Assembly: GCA_039925145.1 (NCBI GenBank)
Contig: JBDSZL010000061.1
Coordinates: 149,155-213,154 of the forward strand
Direction of reading: 5' to 3'
Origin: JBDSZL01 sp039925145
GTDB taxonomy: Bacteria > Acidobacteriota > Vicinamibacteria > Vicinamibacterales > SCN-69-37
Length of the DNA: 64,000 bases
Position 1 is the first letter of the stretch; every line of letters begins with the position of its first letter. Position numbers and translations under genes: made by a program. The notes beneath the pieces were generated by a model, which did no database searches, was not told where the DNA came from, and saw nothing but the letters and a program-made list of their open reading frames with translations. Positions 34,731 through 48,393 of the stretch are shown here, in pieces.

Positions 34731-35942
34731 GTGCCCTCTCGGTTGTTCACCCCGCGCTTCTTCATCATGTTCGGGTACAGCTTCACTGTATTCGTCTCCG
34801 TCTTCCAGTTGCTGCCTACCGCGCCGTACCGCGTGCTCGACCTCGGCGGCTCCACAGCCGTGGCGGGACTGTTTCATGGGTTTCTGACTTTCTCATCGGC
34901 GGCGTCGGCCCCGTTTGCGGGTCCTTTGAGCGATCGGCTCGGGCACCGCCGCGTGCTCATGTGGGTGAGCCTGATGCTGGCGGTGTTCACCGCGAGCTAT
35001 GCGTTCATCTCCGACTACCGGCTGATGCTGGCGGTGGTGGTCGGGCACGGACTCATCTGGTCTGCCCTACTGTCGGCGTCTGGCGCCTACATGACCGCCA
35101 CGATTCCGGCGAGTCGCAGGGGAGAGGGCCTCGGCTACTGGGGGCTCTCGTCCGTCCTCGCAATCGGCGCCGCGCCAGCCCTGGGCTTCTGGGTATACAG
35201 ACACGGATGGGCCGCTCTCTGCGCAGAGCTGACCGTTCTGAATCTCCTGATGGCGGCAATCGCCTGGTCGTTGCCCGACGATGACGAAGCGGCACGCGAA
35301 GAGCGCGCATCGGTCGAGGCGGCAATGGCATCCTCTTCGGATGGCCTGCGCCCGGTGCCGCACGGCGTGGAGTGGCGGGTCGTCTGGCTCTCGGCGACAA
35401 CGTCGCTCGTCACCTTCGGCTACGGCAGCCTCACGAGCTTCTCTGCGTTGTTCGCGGACCAGCTCGGCCTCTCGCCGCGCAGCTTGTTCCTCAGTGTCAT
35501 GGCGTGTGCCGTGGTCGTCAGTCGCCTCACCATCGGCCGCACGCTCGACGCGCTGGGACCCCGACGCGTCCTGGTTCGGAGCATGTGGGCGCCCCCTCTG
35601 GGGCTGTTGCTCCTCGCGCTGGCGCGTGGAGAGGCAATGTTCATCGCCTCGGCGATCGTATTTGGAGCTGGATTCGGCCTCCTGTTGCCGGCTTACAACA
35701 CGTACGTGCTGACGCATGTGCACCCATACCGGCGGGGTGCGGCGTTTGGAGGCATGCTGGCGGCATTCGACACGGGAATCGGGGCCGGCTCTTCGGCCAT
35801 GGGTGCGCTCGTCCACGCGCACGGCTTTCGGGTGGCGTACGGTTTTGCCGCGCTGGTTGCGGCCATGGCGCTTCCGTATTTCCTGTTCGCCGAACGGAAG
35901 TTCGGGTTCGCGAGCGAGATCGTGGGGAACGATCCGCTGTGA
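34731..35942 (+). CDS. MFS transporter, staphylopine/sugar-efflux-like
   Basis: This 403-residue major facilitator superfamily permease has 12 predicted helices. The MFS loop 2-3 signature is GPLSDRLGHRRVLM, and the second half repeats it (GRTLDALGPRRVLV). A central hydrophilic loop (about 180-205; DDEAAREERASVEAAMASSS) separates the two halves. I chose GTG 34731, giving MPSRLFTPRFFIMFGYSFTV, because related permeases start with this segment; ATG 34767 would cut into helix 1. The transported compound cannot be inferred. It is convergent with the DUF349 gene. Confidence 0.88.
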   Translation: MPSRLFTPRFFIMFGYSFTVFVSVFQLLPTAPYRVLDLGGSTAVAGLFHGFLTFSSAASAPFAGPLSDRLGHRRVLMWVSLMLAVFTASYAFISDYRLMLAVVVGHGLIWSALLSASGAYMTATIPASRRGEGLGYWGLSSVLAIGAAPALGFWVYRHGWAALCAELTVLNLLMAAIAWSLPDDDEAAREERASVEAAMASSSDGLRPVPHGVEWRVVWLSATTSLVTFGYGSLTSFSALFADQLGLSPRSLFLSVMACAVVVSRLTIGRTLDALGPRRVLVRSMWAPPLGLLLLALARGEAMFIASAIVFGAGFGLLLPAYNTYVLTHVHPYRRGAAFGGMLAAFDTGIGAGSSAMGALVHAHGFRVAYGFAALVAAMALPYFLFAERKFGFASEIVGNDPL

Positions 35943-35974
35943 AGATCGCCGGGTCTCGGCGCGTCGACGAGAGG

Positions 35975-38917
35975 TTATGCCGTCGCGTGTTCGTGCTGCT
36001 GGGGCCGCTTGCCCTGCGATCCGGGATGCTGCTGACGCCGGGCGTGGTCACTGAGGCGACGGCAGGCTTCGCGGAAGCGGATGGCAAGTCCCTGAGCTTC
36101 GGGACTGTTGACGGGCGGCAGCCGCTGCCATGCGCCCTGCGCGTCCTTCACCGCATCGGCTGCGGCGCGCCACTTGTTCTCTTCGGTGGCCCGGCCGCCC
36201 ATGGCGTTGTTCGCGAGAGCATCACGGAGTCTGGCTGCCAGCTGCTCGGTTGGCGAGAGTCGCGTTTCCTTCGGCTGGCAAAGGTCGGACGCCAGCGATT
36301 CGACCCGGGCGACCAGTTTTTCCATCTTGTGGACCACGGCGGCTGGATCGAGGTCGGTGCCCGCAAAGGCGTCTGGTCGAACAGAGAGGATTTGGGTCAG
36401 CGCCGCTTGCCAGCGATCTACCAGGCTCTTCATGCCGGGGACCGGCACGGGAACGCTGCGGTGCCATGACGACCGCAGCTGCTGTACCTGATTGCTGAAA
36501 TCAGCCGGCATCTCTCCACTGGCCATGCCGGCCAGCTGCTCGAGTTCCACGACGATTGTTTCGCGCTCGGCGAGTTTGCTCGCCAGCGCAATCTCGTGGC
36601 GGCTGTGATAGCGCTCGAAGAAGCGGTCGGCCGCCGCCCGAAAGCGATTCCAGATCACGTCGGACTTGCTCTTGCGAACAGGACCGATGGTCTTCCATTC
36701 TGCCTGCAGCCGCTTCATGTTTGAGGCCGCAGAGTCCCACTCGGTTGAGTTGACGAGCGCCTCGGCCTTGTCACAGAGCGCTTCCTTTTGCGCCAGGTTG
36801 TCTGTCCAGATCTTCTTGCGATCGGTGAGGTCCTCGCGCCGTCGTGTGAAGAAGACGTTGCACGCCGCGCGGAAGCGCTGCGATAGGTCGCGCTCGGTTT
36901 CGCGGCCGAGCCGCCCGAGGGCCTGCCACTCGGTCTGCATCTCCTGAAGGCGCGCTGCAGCGCGAACCCAGTCGTTGGACGTGGACAGTGTCTCAGCTTC
37001 CGCGACGATCTCATTCTTGCGACGAAGCCCGGTATCGCGCTGCTCACGCAGCTCGGCGAAGTACGGTTCACAGCGGCTGCGGATGAAATCGGTGGCGGTG
37101 CGGAAGCGATCCCAGAGCCGCTGTGCCGTCTGGCGAGGTGCCTCGGCGACTTCCTGCCAGTGGCCGTGCAGTTCGCGCAGGGCCTTGGCGGTCGCGGCCA
37201 AATCAGACGGCTTGTTGGCTTCCTCATCCGCCCTGAGTGAGAGGACGATGGCTTCGGCCATGCCGATCAGCTGCTCCTGCCGCTGCGCGTTGGCGAACCG
37301 CCGCCAATCGTCCAGATCGCGAAGCTCGCGCACCCGTGGCGCAATCTTTTCCTGCAGGGCGCGCAGTTCCGCGACGGCGGCGGTGAGGGCCTCCGAGGTT
37401 CCCGCGTGCCCTGCCGTCTCGAGCCCCGCGCTGATGTCGCGCATGAGCCGTTCGCCTTCGCGGAGTGTGATCGCTTCCGCGTCGGACACGCGACGGGCGC
37501 GTTCGACCAGCCGTTGGAGCATGGCCACCACTTCCTGGCGCGCCTGTTCGGCAGCTTCGTCGCGCGTGGCTTCCAGGGCGGCGAACTGCTGCTCAACGGC
37601 GCGCAGCCGCGCCTTGAACTCATCGGCTGGACGGGAGGCATCTGCCAGGAGGGTCGTCAACGTGCGCGCTTCACGACTCAGGCTGTTCCAACGTGTAAAG
37701 GCAGCTTCTGTATCGGTCTGGCTTGGGAGGGTCTCGGCTTCCTGGACGACGGCGTCGAGCCTGGCCTGGGTCTCGGCCAGGCGGGCGCCCATCTCGTGTC
37801 GCTTCCGGCAGGCCTTCGAGGCGTGCGCGAAGCGCTCCGCCAGCCGGTCTGCGTCTGAGCCATCACCCACGAGCGGCAGCAGCGACCGCCATTCCTCTTC
37901 GAGGGAGGCGAGCTGCTCGAGGGTATCATCGCCGTCGACCGTCTCGATGCGCTCGCAGAGGGCCACGCGGGTGGCAATGGCCTCGGCCCTGGTGCGCAGG
38001 CGATCCAGCGCCTCGTCGGCCTCACGCCGCCGGACCGCAATGGCAGCTTCGGCCGCGGCGACCGCACGCGCGAATCGCTCACACGCGGCCGCCTCGGAGG
38101 CGCCGAGCGCGGCCCACGCGTCGGTGAGTCGAGTCAGCTCGGTGCGAGCGACCGAGATGTCGGCGATGTCGGCAAGTTGTTCCGCGGCATCACAGATCAT
38201 GCTCTCTCGGCGCTGACGATCGAGGGCGGCGGCATGGCGTGCGGCTTCGGCGGTTTCGATATCTTGAATCATGATGCGGGCTCGGCGGCTTACGGTCTTG
38301 TGTTGGGCCCGGGCTTCGATGGTGCGAAGCTGGGAGACGTCCGTGGTGGCGGCGAGCCGTTCGAAGGCGCTCGCCGCGATATCGCGATGCTCGGCGTTGA
38401 GCACCACTTCGAGCAACTCGGCGCTCTCGACGACCCGGGAGAGAGCACTCGCGGCGGTGTCGGCGTGCTTGGCGTGCCGGGCAATACTGCCGAGCACGCG
38501 TGCGTCGGAGATGCGTGCCAGTGCGGCGTTCCTGACAGCCCCCGATCCCTCGCTCTTTGCGATTGTGGACAGCCGGCGCGGGTCGGTGAGAGCCCCCACG
38601 GCCTTGAGTGCCAGTTCGTCGCCGGTCGCGTCCTTTCCAGGCTCACCTGAGAGGTCAGGTCTCGAGGCGAGTGCGAGCAGCCGGTCCGCAGCGCGATCCT
38701 TGGCTTCGGGGTCCGCGTCGGACGCCGCCACTGCCCCGAGCATCTCGGTATCGAGGAGCCGACTGATGGCGGCGCGACGGACCTTCGCGTCCACATCTGT
38801 TTCGACGATCGCCCTCAGTTCAGCCTGGTCGTCGAGGGCACGAACAGCTTCTAACCGAATGGCAGGGTCCGCATGCTTCCAGCGGGGCTGTGGCTTGAGC
38901 TTGTCGAGAAATCCCAT
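35975..38917 (-). CDS. DUF349-repeat protein with N-terminal HEAT-like repeats
   Basis: This is a 980-residue soluble protein. The first 230 residues are short helical repeats of HEAT type (LEAVRALDDQAELRAIVETD, DVDAKVRRAAISRLL, ALARISDARVLGSIARHA). From about residue 560 to 800 are DUF349 units with the typical tryptophans (LHGHWQEVAEAPRQTAQRLW, LQEMQTEWQALGRLGRETER, LQAEWKTIGPVRKSKSDVIW), each followed by an RFRAAxxxFFxRR helix. Long coiled coils lie between. DUF349 proteins are conserved in Acidobacteria and Bacteroidetes and their role is poorly known. No membrane segment. It is convergent with the MFS gene. Confidence 0.9.
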   Translation of the reverse strand: MGFLDKLKPQPRWKHADPAIRLEAVRALDDQAELRAIVETDVDAKVRRAAISRLLDTEMLGAVAASDADPEAKDRAADRLLALASRPDLSGEPGKDATGDELALKAVGALTDPRRLSTIAKSEGSGAVRNAALARISDARVLGSIARHAKHADTAASALSRVVESAELLEVVLNAEHRDIAASAFERLAATTDVSQLRTIEARAQHKTVSRRARIMIQDIETAEAARHAAALDRQRRESMICDAAEQLADIADISVARTELTRLTDAWAALGASEAAACERFARAVAAAEAAIAVRRREADEALDRLRTRAEAIATRVALCERIETVDGDDTLEQLASLEEEWRSLLPLVGDGSDADRLAERFAHASKACRKRHEMGARLAETQARLDAVVQEAETLPSQTDTEAAFTRWNSLSREARTLTTLLADASRPADEFKARLRAVEQQFAALEATRDEAAEQARQEVVAMLQRLVERARRVSDAEAITLREGERLMRDISAGLETAGHAGTSEALTAAVAELRALQEKIAPRVRELRDLDDWRRFANAQRQEQLIGMAEAIVLSLRADEEANKPSDLAATAKALRELHGHWQEVAEAPRQTAQRLWDRFRTATDFIRSRCEPYFAELREQRDTGLRRKNEIVAEAETLSTSNDWVRAAARLQEMQTEWQALGRLGRETERDLSQRFRAACNVFFTRRREDLTDRKKIWTDNLAQKEALCDKAEALVNSTEWDSAASNMKRLQAEWKTIGPVRKSKSDVIWNRFRAAADRFFERYHSRHEIALASKLAERETIVVELEQLAGMASGEMPADFSNQVQQLRSSWHRSVPVPVPGMKSLVDRWQAALTQILSVRPDAFAGTDLDPAAVVHKMEKLVARVESLASDLCQPKETRLSPTEQLAARLRDALANNAMGGRATEENKWRAAADAVKDAQGAWQRLPPVNSPEAQGLAIRFREACRRLSDHARRQQHPGSQGKRPQQHEHATA

Positions 38918-39087
38918 GGCGGTACGGTTCGGATAAGGAAACTCCGTGCCGTACTCATTCGGAGATTGACAGGGTGTCTGGAACGGCCCTGTCCATACGT
39001 ATCAATGAGTTACAGGAGGTGCACCGAGTACCGCCGTCTGGCGATCCAGCCATCCGGATTCGTGAATCCAAGTAGATGCGGAGGCGG

Positions 39088-40911
39088 CTAGATTAATGAC
39101 TCGAGGCGCGTGACGAGCCGGTCGAGCTGGGCCACCACCGCCTGAACGGTTTTCGGCTGGCTCAGGTCGACCCCCGCCTGTTTCAGCAGGGTCATGGGGT
39201 GGTTGCTGCCGCCGGCAGCGAGCAACTCCATGTAGCGGCGCCGCGCATCCACCCCTGCCTCGTCGGGCCGTGAAATTTCCTGCGCGAGTTTTGCAGCCGA
39301 GGCAAAGCAGGTGGCGTATTGATAGACGTAGTACGGCGAGTTGAAGAAGTGGGGGATTCGCGCCCACGTGACGGGCGTCAGGGCTTCGGCCTCCACGGCG
39401 TCACCGTAGTAGGCGTTGAAGCGTTCCTGGTAGAGCGCGCTCAGCACCTCGGCGGTGACCGGCTGCTCCTGCTCTACCAGCTGGTGGGCGGCGAGCTCGA
39501 AGTCGGCAAAGAGCACCTGCGTATAGAACGTCCCTGTGATGTTGTCGATGGCGTGCTGGAGGAGCACAATCTGCTCGTCTCGGTCCGTGGCGGCCGCGAG
39601 CAGATGTTCGAGCAGCAGCGCCTCGCTCAGCGTTGACGGCACCTCGGCGATGAAAATCGTGTAGTCGGAATACACGAATGGCTGGCGTTCCTGCGCGAGC
39701 ATGGTGTGCATCGAGTGGCCCATCTCATGCGCCAGCGTGAACACATCGTCGAGCGTGTCGGCCCAGTTGAGCAACATGTACGGATGGACGCCGTACACGG
39801 CTGCCGAGTATGCCCCGCTCCGTTTCCCGTCGTTCTCGTAGACGTCAATCCATCGCTCGCGGAACGCGCGCCACATCCGCCGCTGGTAGACCTCACCGAG
39901 CGGTGCAACGGAGGTGACGATCGGCTCGAGCACTTCGGCGTACGGGTAGCGGCGTTTCCACTCGACCAGAGGAATGGAGAAGTCGTACGGGTGGTAGTGA
40001 TCGAGCCCGAGCGCGCGGCGGCGGAGTCGATGGTAGCGCTGGAGCGGCTCGACGCCAGCGCGCGTGCTGGCGATCAGGTTGTCGACGACCGATCGCGGGA
40101 TGTCGTTGCCGTGAAGGGCGGCATCGAGCGTGGTCGCATAGCGTCTCGATCGCGCATGAAACCAGTCTCGCTGGCAGACGCCGTGGTAGAGCGAGGCATA
40201 GGTGTTGAGGTTGGCCGCAAACGTGCCGTAGTGCCCGAGAAACGCTGTGCGGCGGTCTGCCTGGTTGCGGTTGGTCGCCAGGATCGCCCGGTACTGTCCG
40301 TACGAGACGGTGACCTTCTCGCCTCCAGTCAGCGTGACCTCGGGAAACTTCGCGTCGGCGGTCGAGAGCGCCTGATAGGCGTCACCTACTGACCCTGACA
40401 TGCGGGCAGAGAGCGACAGCAGCGCCTCGCCCTCCTCGTTGAGGACGTGTTCCTGCTGCCGGTACACCTCTTCGATCGCGAACCGATACACCGCGAGCGT
40501 CGCGTCTGCGGACATCCAGTCGCGAACCGTCTGAAGCGGCACGGTCAACAGCTCTGGGCTGAGCCACGACGTCGCTTGCTGCCAGCGAGCCATCAGCGCG
40601 AGCACCTGCTGGCGGCGGGCGTTCACCTGGTTGTCGCGCTGATCTTCATCGTGCCTGAGCGCGGGGTAGCTGTACACCTTGTGAGCGAGCTGCCCGAGCC
40701 TGTCGTTGAGCGAGAAGGCCGCCAGCACCTGCTCGGGCCCGCGCGCGAGCGTGCCCTTGAGGGCCGCGTATTCCGAGATGTGACTGTCGAGCAGGGCCCG
40801 GCCTTCCTCCCACGATTCCCAGTCGGGGTAGATGTCGGCGAGATTCCACTTGTGGGCCTCGTCGATATCGGTGCGGCTGCGAAGGATCGACGGGCTGGAT
40901 GCGACGGTCAT
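39088..40911 (-). CDS. pepF: Oligoendopeptidase F (M3 family)
   Basis: This 607-residue cytoplasmic zinc endopeptidase digests peptides of about 7 to 17 residues. The zinc motif is LAHEMGHSMHTML, with the third ligand in FIAEVPSTLSEALLLEHLL (Glu). The PepF N-terminal domain begins with WNLADIYPDWESWEEGR. Residues near the C-terminus (FNSPYYVYQYATCFASAAKL) match the family. The start at 40911 (MTVASSPSILRSR) fits; the upstream residues in frame are arginine-rich noise. It follows the alpha/beta-hydrolase gene by 29 bases, in the same direction, and likely shares its transcript. Confidence 0.94.
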   Translation of the reverse strand: MTVASSPSILRSRTDIDEAHKWNLADIYPDWESWEEGRALLDSHISEYAALKGTLARGPEQVLAAFSLNDRLGQLAHKVYSYPALRHDEDQRDNQVNARRQQVLALMARWQQATSWLSPELLTVPLQTVRDWMSADATLAVYRFAIEEVYRQQEHVLNEEGEALLSLSARMSGSVGDAYQALSTADAKFPEVTLTGGEKVTVSYGQYRAILATNRNQADRRTAFLGHYGTFAANLNTYASLYHGVCQRDWFHARSRRYATTLDAALHGNDIPRSVVDNLIASTRAGVEPLQRYHRLRRRALGLDHYHPYDFSIPLVEWKRRYPYAEVLEPIVTSVAPLGEVYQRRMWRAFRERWIDVYENDGKRSGAYSAAVYGVHPYMLLNWADTLDDVFTLAHEMGHSMHTMLAQERQPFVYSDYTIFIAEVPSTLSEALLLEHLLAAATDRDEQIVLLQHAIDNITGTFYTQVLFADFELAAHQLVEQEQPVTAEVLSALYQERFNAYYGDAVEAEALTPVTWARIPHFFNSPYYVYQYATCFASAAKLAQEISRPDEAGVDARRRYMELLAAGGSNHPMTLLKQAGVDLSQPKTVQAVVAQLDRLVTRLESLI

Positions 40912-40940
40912 CCCCGAATCATACCGGCATTGTTGAGGGG

Positions 40941-41576
40941 TCACACGTGGGCGGCGAGGGCGAGAATCCACGCGGCCGCTGTATCCATTGCGTGCTCGAG
41001 CGAGACCCCGGCCGCGCCGCCTCGGCCACCGGCAACCAGGGAGTGATCGCCTCCGTCGATGACCGCCAGCGATCCCCCGGGCACCGTGCTCATGAGTGCC
41101 CGCATCTCTTCTGGAGATCCAAATGGGTCGCGCGTGCCGTGCAGGAACAGCGAGGGCTGTGCGAGCTCTGGCAAGTGGGCGTCGCGGCGCTGGGACGGCT
41201 TGCCGGGCGGGTGCAGTGGATAGCCGAACAGGACGAGCGCTGACGGCGGAGGGTGGAGCCCGCGGCGGGCCATGACTTGCGAGGCGATTCGCCCTCCCAT
41301 CGACTTGCCGCCGGCAACCAGCACGGTCGCAGCGGGCACTCGGCTCGCGAGTGTCTCCCAGGCCGCGCACAGGGCATCTTCGAGCACCGCGCCCTTATCT
41401 GGCAGGCGCCGGCCGGCGTCGCGATAGGGAAAGTTGAACGTGGCGACAGTCACGCCACGCGCCGAGAGCCCCCCGGCCACCCGCTGCATCCACGGGTGCT
41501 CTTCTCCGGCACCGGCGCCGTGCGCCAGCAGGAGAGCCGGGGCGTCGGGCGTCGCCGTTTCGTAGAACCGCATCAT
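40941..41576 (-). CDS. KANL3/Tex30-like alpha/beta hydrolase
   Basis: This is a 211-residue alpha/beta-hydrolase fold protein. The oxyanion-hole strand is LLLAHGAGAGEEHPWM, the nucleophile elbow GKSMGGRIAS (Ser), the acid is in LFLHGTRDPFGSPEEM (Asp) and the catalytic His is in DGGDHSLVAGG. The complete triad implies activity. The family includes small dienelactone-hydrolase-like enzymes. The start at 41576 was chosen over an upstream ATG that would overlap the divergent regulator's promoter. Substrate unknown. Confidence 0.85.
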   Translation of the reverse strand: MMRFYETATPDAPALLLAHGAGAGEEHPWMQRVAGGLSARGVTVATFNFPYRDAGRRLPDKGAVLEDALCAAWETLASRVPAATVLVAGGKSMGGRIASQVMARRGLHPPPSALVLFGYPLHPPGKPSQRRDAHLPELAQPSLFLHGTRDPFGSPEEMRALMSTVPGGSLAVIDGGDHSLVAGGRGGAAGVSLEHAMDTAAAWILALAAHV

Positions 41577-41601
41577 GCCATTGTAGGCGTTGCAGACACG
41601 G

Positions 41602-41627
41602 CATCCATGCATGTAGATTTATGGATG
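41602..41627. promoter_or_regulatory. Inverted repeats at the ArsR-methyltransferase start: candidate operator
   Basis: CATCCAT and ATGGATG form 7-base arms spaced by 12 bases and overlap the start codon of the ArsR-type gene. An 8-base palindrome CATGCATG (41606-41613) lies inside. The 44-base divergent interval holds nothing else, so these are natural candidates for an autoregulatory ArsR-type operator. Confidence 0.35.
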
Positions 41628-42594
41628 TGGACGAAGCCTCCGGGTTGATGCGCCTGCTCGGAGACGAGGTCCGGCTGCGGTTGTTGCGCGCCCTCTCCAC
41701 CGAAGCGCTCAATGTCTCGGAGCTGACGGTGGTCCTCGGCATCGCCCAATCCGGCGTGTCCCGGCACCTTGGCCTGCTGCGCAAGGCTGCGCTGGTGATC
41801 GAGGAACGGACCGGCGGCTACACCTGGTATCGTCTGGCTCCCCAGTCTGCCGAGAGCGGCAGTGCGCGCGCCCCCCTGTGGGAGTGGCTGCGTGTTGAAT
41901 TCGCGCGCGGGTCCCAATCGACCAGAGCCGACGACGCGCGGTTGCAGGAAGTGCTGCGCGTACGCAAGGAAGGGTTCGTGGAGCATGGGGCCGGCGCTCA
42001 ACGGGGGCAGCTCGTCCCGGGCCGGAGCTGGGCCGCGTGGTCGCGCGCGCTCGGCCTCTTGCTCCCATCGATCGATGTCGCCGATCTGGGATGCGGCGAA
42101 GGGTACCTCACGATGGAAACGGCGCGATGGGCTCGCAGGGTGACGGCGGTCGACCGCTCCAAGGCCGTGCTCGACCGCGCCCGGGGAATGGCCCATCGCC
42201 GCAAGCTGCGCAATATCGTCTGGAAGCGCGGCGAGCTCGAGCGCCTGCCCTTGCGACCAGAAGCCGTAGACGTCGCGTTGCTGTCGCAGGCGCTGCACCA
42301 TGCCGCCGACCCCGCCGCGGCCCTCGGAGAGGCCTACCGCGTGCTGCGTGACGCCGGCCGGGTCCTGGTGCTCGATCTGCGCGCGCACGACGAGTCGTGG
42401 GTGCGCAGCACGCTCGGCGATCGTTGGCTGGGCTTCTCCGAGGCAAGGTTGCGGGAGCTGCTCACCGGCGCCGGGTTTCGTGACGTCACAGTGAGGATTG
42501 GCGCCCGGACGCCAGCCGATCCGTTTGTCGTGCTTATCGCGGTCGGCACCAAGTTGTCCGGCCGCGCCAACAGTCAGAAAAAAAGGACCACTGC

Positions 42595-42598
<4 letters not shown>
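41621..42598 (+). CDS. ArsR-family regulator fused to SAM-dependent methyltransferase
   Basis: This is a 325-residue two-domain protein. The N-terminal winged HTH (about 1-75) has the ArsR pattern LLGDEVRLRLLRALSTEALN, then VSELTVVLGIAQSGVSRHLG. No CxC metal-binding pair is visible, so it is not a metal sensor. The C-terminal class I methyltransferase (about 135-315) has the SAM motif VADLGCGEGYLTME and ALLSQALHHAADPAAALGEA. The gene overlaps metH by four bases (ATGA) and is thus translationally coupled. A sensor for SAM or S-adenosyl-homocysteine controlling methionine synthesis fits this layout; that is inference. Confidence 0.9.
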
Positions 42599-46275
<3,677 letters not shown>

Positions 46276-46293
46276 ACGCGGCGTGTCGGCGCG

Positions 46294-47055
46294 TTAATGA
46301 CCCTGTCCGCTGCCTTTGATCAGGTTGATGAGCTCGATCGGCAGCGGGAAGATGATGGTGGAGTTCTTCTCGGCCGCAATCTCCGTGAGCGTCTGAAGGT
46401 AGCGCAGCGTGATCGCCACCGGCTCGGTGGAGATCACGTGCGCGGCCTGCGAGAGCTTTTCTGATGCCTCGAGTTCGCCGGCCGCGTGGATAATCTTCGC
46501 GCGCTTCTCGCGCTCGGCTTCTGCCTGACGCGCCATGGCGCGCTGCATGTTCTCGGGCAGATCGACGTGCTTCACCTCGACCGCCGATACCTTGATGCCC
46601 CACGGATCGGTGCGTTGATCGAGGATCTCCTGCAGCTCGCGGTTCAGCCGCTCGCGCTCCGATAACAGGTCATCGAGGTCCACCTGGCCGAGCACGCTCC
46701 GCAGCGTTGTCTGCGCCAACTGCGACGTCGCATAGTGGAAGTTCTCGACCTCGACAATAGCGCGACGCGGATCCAGCACACGGTAGTACAGGACAGCGTT
46801 CACCTTGACCGAGACGTTGTCTCTCGTGATGACGTCCTGCGGCGGCACATCCAGCACCATCGTGCGCAGACTCACTCTGACGATGCGGTCGATGGGCGCG
46901 AAGACCAGCGTAAGGCCCGGACCCTTGGGCTGAGGCAGCAGCTTACCGAGCCGGAAGATCACGCCGCGCTCGTACTCCGCGAGAATCCGAATCGACCGAA
47001 TGAGATACACGATCACGATGAAGAGCACCACGAGTAACGGAGAAAACACCTGCAT
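46294..47055 (-). CDS. Slipin / stomatin-like SPFH-domain protein
   Basis: This 253-residue membrane protein has an N-terminal hairpin or single helix (about 2-22, PLLVVLFIVIVYLIR) and an SPFH domain (about 25-190; EYERGVIFRLGKLL, DVPPQDVITRDNVSVKVNAV, ERERLNRELQEILDQRTDPW). A C-terminal helix (RQAEAEREKRAKIIHAAGEL) supports oligomerisation. It is paired with an NfeD gene 9 bases upstream. This is the typical NfeD-slipin operon, thought to organise membrane microdomains and proteolysis of stomatin-like proteins. Confidence 0.94.
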   Translation of the reverse strand: MQVFSPLLVVLFIVIVYLIRSIRILAEYERGVIFRLGKLLPQPKGPGLTLVFAPIDRIVRVSLRTMVLDVPPQDVITRDNVSVKVNAVLYYRVLDPRRAIVEVENFHYATSQLAQTTLRSVLGQVDLDDLLSERERLNRELQEILDQRTDPWGIKVSAVEVKHVDLPENMQRAMARQAEAEREKRAKIIHAAGELEASEKLSQAAHVISTEPVAITLRYLQTLTEIAAEKNSTIIFPLPIELINLIKGSGQGH

Positions 47056-47064
47056 CGGGAAACC

Positions 47065-48393
47065 TCAGTCTCTGCGAACCGTCAATGTCAAACCGTCGAT
47101 ATCGATGATACGAACCGTCGCGCCCTGCGGAATCGCGGCGTCCGTAATCGCCTGCCAGATCTCTCCGCGAGTAAAGACCTTTCCGACCGTGCCCGGCTCG
47201 AGCGCTGTCATGGCCTGGGCCGTATGCCCCAGCAGGCCGCCGGTGCCCGTGACTGGTGGTCGCCGCTGCGATGCGAGCGCCAGGCGCGCGAGCACGATGC
47301 CAATGCCGCCGAAACCGAGCACCACCGCCAGGATGAGCCGGAAGCTGACGGCAAGCTCTGGCCCGCCGGAATCCATCAGGATCATCGAGCCAAGAACGAG
47401 GCTCACGAGTCCCCCGGCAGTCAGCAGCCCGTAGCTTGTCACCTTGATCTCGAGGGCGAACAGCAGTAACCCGAGCAGAATCAGCAGCAGCCCCGCGAAA
47501 TTCACGGGCAACAGTTGTAGCGCGAAGAAAGCGAGCAGCAGCGACACGCCGCCGACGATGCCCGGCAGAATGGCGCCCGGCGACCAGAGCTCGATCGTCA
47601 GGCCGAGCATACCGAGACTGAGCAGCAGGTACGCCACGTTGGGATGGGCGATCGCGCTCAGCACGCGCTGACGCAGACTCATCGTGCTCGACACGACCCG
47701 TGCACCCGCGGTGCGAAGCACCACGGTGGTGCCGTCGAACCGGCGAATCGTCCGGCCATCGATCTGCTTCAAGAGCTCCGGGACGTCTGCCGCGATCGTG
47801 TCGATCAGGGGCGGTGTGGCAGCGGCCGCTTCCGTCTCGGTGAAGGCGCGGCTGTTGCGCACCGCGTCGACCGCCAGGTCGACATTCCGATGCCGCGCAG
47901 AAGCGAGCGTCCGCGCGTAGGCGGCGAGATCCTCTTCGGATTTCTTCGCCATGGTGGCGTCCATCTGCTCGCCCCCGCCCGCCACCGGATGCGCGGCCCC
48001 GATGTGCGTGCCCGGAGCCATGGCGGCGACATCGGCCGAAATCGTCAGCAGAAATCCCGCGGATGCAGCGCGGGACCCAGAGGGACCGATGAAGATCGCG
48101 ACGGGTGTCGCCGCGGCAATGATGTGCGACACGATGTCGCGCGTCGAATCAACCAGACCGCCGGGCGTCCGCAGCGTGAAGACCACCAATGTCGCCCGCG
48201 CGTGGTCCGCGGCCGCGAGCGTCTGGATCATGTACTCCGCAGACACCGGATGGATGACGCTGTCGACCTCCGCCGAGTAGACGACGGGCGCCGGCTGGTT
48301 CTGGGATTGTGCGGGGAGAGTAGACGAGGCGGCGTAGACAGCGCCGGCGCACAGAATCAGCCCTGCGACACTTCGTGCGAAGCGAGCCGTCAT
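47065..48393 (-). CDS. NfeD-family membrane-bound serine protease
   Basis: This is a 442-residue protein. A signal peptide (about 1-28, ending TLPAQS) leads to a ClpP-type serine protease domain (about 35-225): LVVFTLRTPGGLVDSTRDIV is the binding loop, and SRAASAGFLLTISADV contains the nucleophile serine (GPSGSRAASAG). AHPVAGGGEQM follows. Four to six membrane helices (about 240-375) and a C-terminal NfeD OB-fold (about 385-442; LGHTAQAMTALEPGTVGKVF) complete the long form of NfeD (NfeD1b). It is expected to clip the slipin encoded next. The start at 48393 fits the signal peptide. Confidence 0.93.
   Translation of the reverse strand: MTARFARSVAGLILCAGAVYAASSTLPAQSQNQPAPVVYSAEVDSVIHPVSAEYMIQTLAAADHARATLVVFTLRTPGGLVDSTRDIVSHIIAAATPVAIFIGPSGSRAASAGFLLTISADVAAMAPGTHIGAAHPVAGGGEQMDATMAKKSEEDLAAYARTLASARHRNVDLAVDAVRNSRAFTETEAAAATPPLIDTIAADVPELLKQIDGRTIRRFDGTTVVLRTAGARVVSSTMSLRQRVLSAIAHPNVAYLLLSLGMLGLTIELWSPGAILPGIVGGVSLLLAFFALQLLPVNFAGLLLILLGLLLFALEIKVTSYGLLTAGGLVSLVLGSMILMDSGGPELAVSFRLILAVVLGFGGIGIVLARLALASQRRPPVTGTGGLLGHTAQAMTALEPGTVGKVFTRGEIWQAITDAAIPQGATVRIIDIDGLTLTVRRD

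Noticed and set aside
36975..38216. Long open frame antisense to the DUF349 gene
   Set aside because: Ser/Arg-rich translation without motifs; it mirrors the coding strand's codon bias in a GC-rich gene.
38918..39087. TTGACA at 38966 and a short frame at 39005 as a small gene
   Set aside because: No matching -10 and only 28 residues without motif.
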